A stretch of 64,000 nt of DNA from Streptomyces sp. PTY087I2 (GTDB lineage Bacteria > Actinomycetota > Actinomycetes > Streptomycetales > Streptomycetaceae), in the NCBI RefSeq assembly GCF_001687325.1, contig NZ_LZRD01000013.1, positions 124,001 through 188,000 on the forward strand, in the 5' to 3' direction. The notes under the pieces are model-generated. The model saw only the letters and a program-made list of their open reading frames with translations. It was not told the origin of the DNA and did not search any database. The first letter of the stretch is position 1, and every line of letters begins with the position of its first letter. This document shows, piece by piece, positions 59,894 to 64,000 of the stretch. The position numbers and the translations under genes were made by a program.

Positions 59894-62854
59894 ATGGACC
59901 GTGACAGCGGGCCACGCGTGCGCGTACCGGAGCAGCGTGCTCCGGAGAAACCGGGTACGGCGGACGCTCTCAGGTTCACCGTGCTCGGCCCCGTCCGGAC
60001 CTGGCGGGGCTCGGAGCTGCTCTCGTCCGGCTCGCCCCAGCAGCGTGCCCTGCTGACCGCGCTGCTGCTGCGCGAGGGGCGGACGGCCACCGCGGGCGAG
60101 CTGATCGACGCGTTCTGGGGCGAGGACCCGCCCTCGCAGGCGCTGGCGACGATCCGGACGTACGCCTCGCGGCTGCGCAAGATCCTGGGCCAGGACACGC
60201 TGGTGAGCGAGTCGGGCGGGTACGCGATCCGGATCGACCGGGGTGCGCTGGACCTGACCCTGGCCCAGGATCTGGCGGCCGAGGCGGAGAAGGCGCGGGC
60301 GGCCGGGGACCGGTGCCAGGCGCGCACCCTGATCAACAAGGTGCTGGGCCTGTGGGACGGCGAGGCGCTGGCCTCCGTGCCCGGTCCGTACGCGGACAAC
60401 CAGCGGACCCGGCTGGAGGAGTGGCGGCTCCAGCTCACCGAGACGCGGCTCGACCTGGACCTGGAGGTCGGCTGCCACGCGGAGGCGGTCTCCGAGCTGA
60501 CCGCGCTCACGGCGGCGCACCCGCTGCGGGAGCGGCTGCGCGAGCTGCTGATGGTGGCGCTGTACCGGAGCGGGCGGCAGGCGGAGGCGCTGGCCGTGTA
60601 CGCGGACACGCGCCGTCTCCTCGCCGAGGAGCTGGGGGTCGACCCGCGCCCCGAACTGGCCCAGCTCCAGCAGCGGATCCTGCGCGCGGACGAGGAGCTG
60701 GCCCGCCCGGCGGACGAACCGGCGCCGACGCCGGCGCCGTTGAAGCCGGCGCAGCTGCCCGCCACCGTGCCCGACTTCACCGGCCGCTCCGCGTTCGTGT
60801 CGGAGCTGGGCAGCCGGCTGGCCACGGCGGAGGGCTCGGTCATGGCGGTCTCGGCCGTGGCCGGGATCGGCGGGGTCGGCAAGACCACCCTGGCGGTGCA
60901 CGTGGCGCACCAGGCCCGCAGGCACTTCCCGGACGGACAGCTGTACGTCGACCTCCAGGGCGCGGGGGCGCGGGTGGCGGAGCCGGAGACGGTCCTCGGC
61001 TCGTTCCTGCGCGCGCTCGGCACGGCGGACTCGGCGATCCCGGACACGCTGGACGAGCGGGCCGCGCTGTACCGCTCGACGCTGGACGGCCGCCGGATCC
61101 TGATCCTCCTGGACAACGCGCATGACGCGGCGCAGATCCGCCCGTTGCTGCCCGGTACGCCGGGGTGCGCGGCGCTGGTGACGAGCCGGGTGCGGATGGT
61201 GGACCTGGCCGGGGCGCATCTGGTGGACCTGGACGTGATGTCACCGGAGGAGGCGCTGGCTCTCTTCACCCGGATCGTCGGCGCGGAGCGGGTGGGCGCG
61301 GAGCGCGATGCGGCCCTCGACGTGGTGGCCGCGTGCGGCTTCCTGCCCCTGGCGATCCGCATCGCCGCCTCCCGCCTGGCGGCGCGCCGCACGTGGACGG
61401 TGTCGGTCCTCGCGGCGAAGCTCGCGGACGAGCGGCGCCGGCTGGACGAGCTCCAGGCGGGGGACCTCGCGGTGAAGGCCACGTTCGAACTCGGCTACGG
61501 CCAACTGGAACCGGCCCAGGCCCGAGCCTTCCGCCTCCTGGGCCTGGCGGACGGCCCGGACATCTCCCTGGCCGCGGCGGCCGCCCTCCTGGACCTGCAC
61601 CCGCACGCGGCGGAGGACCTCCTGGAGGCCCTGGTCGACACGAGCCTGGTCGAGTCCGCCGCCCCGGGCCGCTACCGCTACCACGACCTGGTGCGCCTCT
61701 ACGCGCGAGCGTGCGCGGAACGGGACGAGGGGGCGACGGAGCGGGAGTCGGCGCTGTCGCGGCTGCTGGACTTCTATCTGGCTACGGCGGCGGGGGTTTA
61801 TGCGCTGGAGCGGCCGGGGGAGCGTGTACTCGACCACTTCACGCCCACCGAGTACCCGGGCCTCACCTTCCCGGCGCGGGAGGCCGCGCTGGACTGGCTG
61901 TTCACCGAGTCGAGCGGGCTGCTGGCCTGCGCACGCCAGTCGGCGGCCATCGGTATGCCGCAACGGGCCGCCGATCTGCTCATGGCCGTGGTCGACCTGG
62001 GCGAATCGGGCGCGAACTCCCATCAGTTCGCCACGGCGGCGAAGGCGGTCAGCGAGGCGGCGGAGACGGCGGCGGTGCCCCGGGCCGAGGCAAGGGCTCG
62101 GACGATGCTGTCGCATGTGCACAGCGTCTCGGGACGGTTCGCCGAGGCCGAGACCGAGGCGATCCGGGCACTGGACCTGGGGCGGCTGGCGCAGGACGCG
62201 GTGTCGCAGGGGCAGGCGCCCAATCAGCGAGGCATCATCGCCCTCTACGAGAACCGGCACGACGACGCCGAAGCCCATCTGACCCAGGCCATGACCGCTT
62301 TCCGGGCCGACGGCAACAAGCCCGGTGAGGCCGCCGCCCTGTGCAATCTCTCGCGGGTGCACCTCGCGACCGGCCGGACCACCACCGCCGTCCAGCTGGC
62401 CGAGGAAGGCGTCGCCATCTACGAGGACGACGCCTCGGGGCTGGCGCTCCGGCTGGCCAACGGCAAGTACGCTCTCGGGCTGGCGCTGATCGGCAGCGGC
62501 CGGACGGACCACGCCCGGTACGTGCTGCTGGAGGCTCTGCAGATATTCCGTGAGAGCCGGCAGCAGCTGTGGCACGGGATGACGCTCTTCCGCCTGTCCG
62601 AGCTTCACCTGGCCGAACAGGAGGGGGCCCTGGCGGCCGCCCACGCCGAACAGTCCCTGGCCGTGCTGCGCGGCATCGGCGGGGACTGGCGGCGTGCCAA
62701 TATCCTGACCGTGCTCGGTCAGGCCCTCGCGGTGATAGGACAGACCGACCGGGCCCAGGTGTGCTGGGGCGAGGCTCTGACCGTCTTCGAGGAGTTGGGG
62801 TCGCCGGAAGCGGAAGCAGTGCGTCAACTCCTGGACCCGGCAGGCGTGAGCTGA
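59894..62854 (+). CDS. AfsR-like SARP transcriptional activator (BTAD, NB-ARC, TPR)
   Basis: This 986-residue regulator has the AfsR layout: an OmpR-like DNA-binding domain (about 25-110; LRFTVLGPVRTWRGSE then RTYASRLRKIL), a BTAD domain (to about 255), a linker, an NB-ARC ATPase (GIGGVGKTTLAVHVAHQARR, then RRILILLDNAHDAAQIRPLL) and a C-terminal TPR region. The ATG at 59894 follows AGGGGG; the frame is open earlier without a ribosome site. A small repeat protein resembling AfsS follows. AfsR proteins activate antibiotic regulators after phosphorylation by Ser/Thr kinases. Confidence 0.92.
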   Translation: MDRDSGPRVRVPEQRAPEKPGTADALRFTVLGPVRTWRGSELLSSGSPQQRALLTALLLREGRTATAGELIDAFWGEDPPSQALATIRTYASRLRKILGQDTLVSESGGYAIRIDRGALDLTLAQDLAAEAEKARAAGDRCQARTLINKVLGLWDGEALASVPGPYADNQRTRLEEWRLQLTETRLDLDLEVGCHAEAVSELTALTAAHPLRERLRELLMVALYRSGRQAEALAVYADTRRLLAEELGVDPRPELAQLQQRILRADEELARPADEPAPTPAPLKPAQLPATVPDFTGRSAFVSELGSRLATAEGSVMAVSAVAGIGGVGKTTLAVHVAHQARRHFPDGQLYVDLQGAGARVAEPETVLGSFLRALGTADSAIPDTLDERAALYRSTLDGRRILILLDNAHDAAQIRPLLPGTPGCAALVTSRVRMVDLAGAHLVDLDVMSPEEALALFTRIVGAERVGAERDAALDVVAACGFLPLAIRIAASRLAARRTWTVSVLAAKLADERRRLDELQAGDLAVKATFELGYGQLEPAQARAFRLLGLADGPDISLAAAAALLDLHPHAAEDLLEALVDTSLVESAAPGRYRYHDLVRLYARACAERDEGATERESALSRLLDFYLATAAGVYALERPGERVLDHFTPTEYPGLTFPAREAALDWLFTESSGLLACARQSAAIGMPQRAADLLMAVVDLGESGANSHQFATAAKAVSEAAETAAVPRAEARARTMLSHVHSVSGRFAEAETEAIRALDLGRLAQDAVSQGQAPNQRGIIALYENRHDDAEAHLTQAMTAFRADGNKPGEAAALCNLSRVHLATGRTTTAVQLAEEGVAIYEDDASGLALRLANGKYALGLALIGSGRTDHARYVLLEALQIFRESRQQLWHGMTLFRLSELHLAEQEGALAAAHAEQSLAVLRGIGGDWRRANILTVLGQALAVIGQTDRAQVCWGEALTVFEELGSPEAEAVRQLLDPAGVS

Positions 62855-62866
62855 CGCCGCAGGGGC

Positions 62867-62906
62867 GTTCATCAATCGTTTATCGCCACACTGCACCCTT
62901 TAGTCA
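62867..62906 (+). promoter_or_regulatory. Heptamer direct repeat and promoter ahead of the AfsS-like gene
   Basis: GTTCATC (62867) and GTTTATC (62878) are direct heptamers 11 bases apart, the spacing used by SARP activators. A -35-like TTTATC (62879-62884) overlaps the second copy, and TAGTCA (62901-62906) lies 16 bases further as a -10. GTTCATC also resembles the PhoP (phosphate) box unit, which in S. coelicolor overlaps the AfsR site at afsS. Binding is not shown. Confidence 0.55.
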
Positions 62907-63056
62907 TCGATCCGTCGCGTCGGGGGGCAGACGGGTCGGCTCAGCGGCCCACCACTAAGGTGAACGGCCCTGGAGGGCCCGCCCGGCAGTCCACGGGGGA
63001 ACAGCCGGGCGGTCCCCGCCCGATCATCACGCCACCACGATCAGGAGTTGAGCCAG

Positions 63057-63233
63057 ATGGCCGCCAACAAGAACGACCTGAAGCCGCAGGACGCCCACGC
63101 CACCGGCGAGGAGATCACCACCCAGGACGCGCACGCGACCGGCGGCCCCCTGAAGCCGCAGGACGCCCACGCCACGTCCAAGCCGGTGGCGAAGCCCACC
63201 GACGCCCACGCGACGAGCGAGCCCGCCAACTAG
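63057..63233 (+). CDS. AfsS-like small protein with DAHAT repeats
   Basis: This 58-residue protein is almost entirely four copies of a unit ending DAHAT: KPQDAHATGEE, TTQDAHATGGP, KPQDAHATSKP and KPTDAHATSEP. AfsS, the 63-residue target of AfsR in S. coelicolor, is also built of short repeats with a conserved Asp-x-His core. Like afsS, this gene directly follows an afsR-type gene in the same direction. AGGAG lies 9 bases before the ATG. It has no cysteine, no membrane segment and a polar composition. I infer an AfsS-type role; a multi-core peptide precursor is the alternative. Confidence 0.72.
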   Translation: MAANKNDLKPQDAHATGEEITTQDAHATGGPLKPQDAHATSKPVAKPTDAHATSEPAN

Positions 63234-63315
63234 ACCTCCCCGACGGGGACACGGGGGAAGCGATCACGGCAGCGCCGAGGGGGAGCCGCCGCGGTCGCGG
63301 TACGGGGGAATGTGT

Positions 63316-63351
63316 GAGGGGCCCGAGACGGGGGAAACGCTCGGGCCCCTC
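63316..63351. terminator. Terminator between the AfsS-like gene and the RHH gene
   Basis: GAGGGGCCCGAG (63316-63327) and CTCGGGCCCCTC (63340-63351) form a perfect 12-bp stem with a 12-base loop. It lies between two convergent genes and could serve both. Confidence 0.82.
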
Positions 63352-63372
63352 TCGCGTGTCCGGGGACGGCAC

Positions 63373-63621
63373 CTACAGGCCCCGCTCCTCGAACCACCGC
63401 TCGATGTCACGCAACTCGGCGGCGGACGCCGCCTGCTCCTCCTCCGTGGGCGGGCCGTACTCCTTCTCCATCCATGCCACCAGCTCCCCCAGCCGGTCCT
63501 GCTCGCGTCGGCGCTCGACGACCCGAGTGACGTACGCGCTCAACCCGCCGGGGCCGACCTCGGCCAGGATCTCCTCCGCCAGCTTCTCCGGCAGGGTGAC
63601 GGTGTACTTCTTGGTTGCCAT
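63373..63621 (-). CDS. Small ribbon-helix-helix-like protein
   Basis: This 82-residue protein opens MATKKYTVTLPEKLAEEILAEVGPGGLSAYVTRVVERR, the pattern of a ribbon-helix-helix (CopG/MetJ-like) DNA-binding domain: a beta strand followed by two helices. The rest is an acidic helical tail (EEEQAASAAELRDIERWFEERG). Such proteins are often antitoxins, but no toxin gene is next to it in the window. The ATG at 63621 is used because it starts the strand directly. It lies 37 bases after the acyl-CoA ligase gene on the same strand. Confidence 0.72.
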   Translation of the reverse strand: MATKKYTVTLPEKLAEEILAEVGPGGLSAYVTRVVERRREQDRLGELVAWMEKEYGPPTEEEQAASAAELRDIERWFEERGL

Positions 63622-63658
63622 ACGCACGACGATGCCGCCGGGAACCCGCCGACCCCAC

Positions 63659-64000
63659 TCATTTCCTCCCATCCGGTGATCCCCGCAGCTCCCCCTTCAC
63701 CACCTTGCCGCTCGCGTTGCGCGGGAGTTCCGGGACGAACTCCACCGTCCTCGGGACCTTGAAGTTCGCCATTTCGCGGCGGGACCAGGCGATCAGGTCG
63801 TCCGCGGTGAGCGTCGCGCCCCGGCGGCGGACCGCGTAGGCCTTGCCGACCTCGCCGAGGCGGGGGTCCGGGACGCCGATGACCGCGACGTCCGCCACGT
63901 CCGGGTGGAGGCCGAGGAGCTGTTCTATCTCGGCCGGGTACGCGTTGAAGCCGCCCACGATGAACATGTCCTTCATCCGGTCCGTGATCCTCAGGTTGCC
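63659..64000 (-). CDS. AMP-dependent acyl-CoA synthetase/ligase, C-terminal part (cut by window edge)
   Basis: This 113-codon piece is the C-terminal domain of an adenylate-forming ligase. Motif A8 is RMKDMFIVGGFNAYPAEIE and motif A10 is LPRNASGKVVKGELR with the catalytic Lys. The usual stretch between them (VADVAVIGVPDPRLGEVGKAYAV) is intact. The N-terminal three quarters lie beyond position 64000. The enzyme activates a carboxylic acid to its acyl-CoA. It is on the same strand as the amidohydrolase gene 4 kb downstream and could be in the same pathway. Confidence 0.9.
   Translation of the reverse strand, partial: GNLRITDRMKDMFIVGGFNAYPAEIEQLLGLHPDVADVAVIGVPDPRLGEVGKAYAVRRRGATLTADDLIAWSRREMANFKVPRTVEFVPELPRNASGKVVKGELRGSPDGRK

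Noticed and set aside
58348..61482. A 1044-residue minus-strand frame
   Set aside because: Real coding covers the amidohydrolase up to 59580. The remainder is antisense to the AfsR-like gene and is Ser/Arg-rich noise.
63373..63621. Toxin-antitoxin pair
   Set aside because: The RHH protein could be an antitoxin, but the adjacent gene is an acyl-CoA ligase and no small toxin frame lies next to it.

Overview
The window is very GC-rich. It has strong third-position GC bias, many GTG starts, and genes packed with 4-base ATGA or GTGA overlaps. The gene content matches a Streptomyces-type actinomycete chromosome core: a 14-subunit NADH dehydrogenase operon, futalosine-route menaquinone genes, AfsR-like and SigE-like regulators, and eukaryote-type Ser/Thr kinases. 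I found no rRNA, tRNA, CRISPR array, insertion sequence or prophage.

Layout. Positions 1-8841 hold a nitrilase-family amidase, a soluble Ser/Thr kinase, a membrane protein, a TetR regulator, an ABC exporter pair whose permease starts with eleven copies of a 15-bp repeat, a LolA-like membrane-anchored protein and a polyprenyl diphosphate synthase. Positions 9001-15810 hold a POT peptide transporter, a CocE-type hydrolase, fumarylacetoacetase, a GPP34-like protein, a zinc-knuckle protein and a Uma2 gene flanked by a 46-bp direct repeat. A RecQ helicase follows (15851-17935). The complete nuoA-N operon (18121-34262, minus strand) reads away from a region with a Rex-type operator. Positions 35086-43926 hold an NlpC/P60 cell-wall hydrolase, an alpha/beta hydrolase, two MFS transporters, a deletion scar that joins fragments of two genes, a geranylgeranyl-reductase-type flavoprotein, an acetyltransferase and a small secreted protein. 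Positions 43970-48766 hold menG and a sulfonate/taurine uptake and oxygenation operon behind a Cys-containing leader peptide. Positions 48971-51549 hold an ECF sigma factor, a membrane protein and a metzincin-like DUF3152 protein. Positions 51570-57281 hold mqnC and mqnA with a second kinase between them, then a cold-shock gene. The right end holds a MerR regulator, an amidohydrolase, an AfsR-like regulator with a small AfsS-like repeat protein, an RHH protein and the 3' end of an acyl-CoA ligase.

How the genes work together. The main theme is the menaquinone-dependent respiratory chain. MqnA and MqnC make the ring precursor, the polyprenyl synthase makes the tail, MenG methylates the ring, the reductase probably saturates tail isoprenes, and complex I (NuoA-N) reduces the quinone. 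A second theme is nutrient and stress response: cysteine-controlled sulfonate uptake, redox control by Rex, and an AfsR/AfsS-like pair.

The most notable features outside ordinary genes are the cysteine attenuator (48656-48766), the AfsR/AfsS-like module with a heptamer repeat site (62867-62906), the duplication flanking the Uma2 gene, a 33-bp minisatellite shared by two convergent genes (41386-41484), the 15-bp coding minisatellite (5050-5214), and the double gene-truncation scar near 39660.
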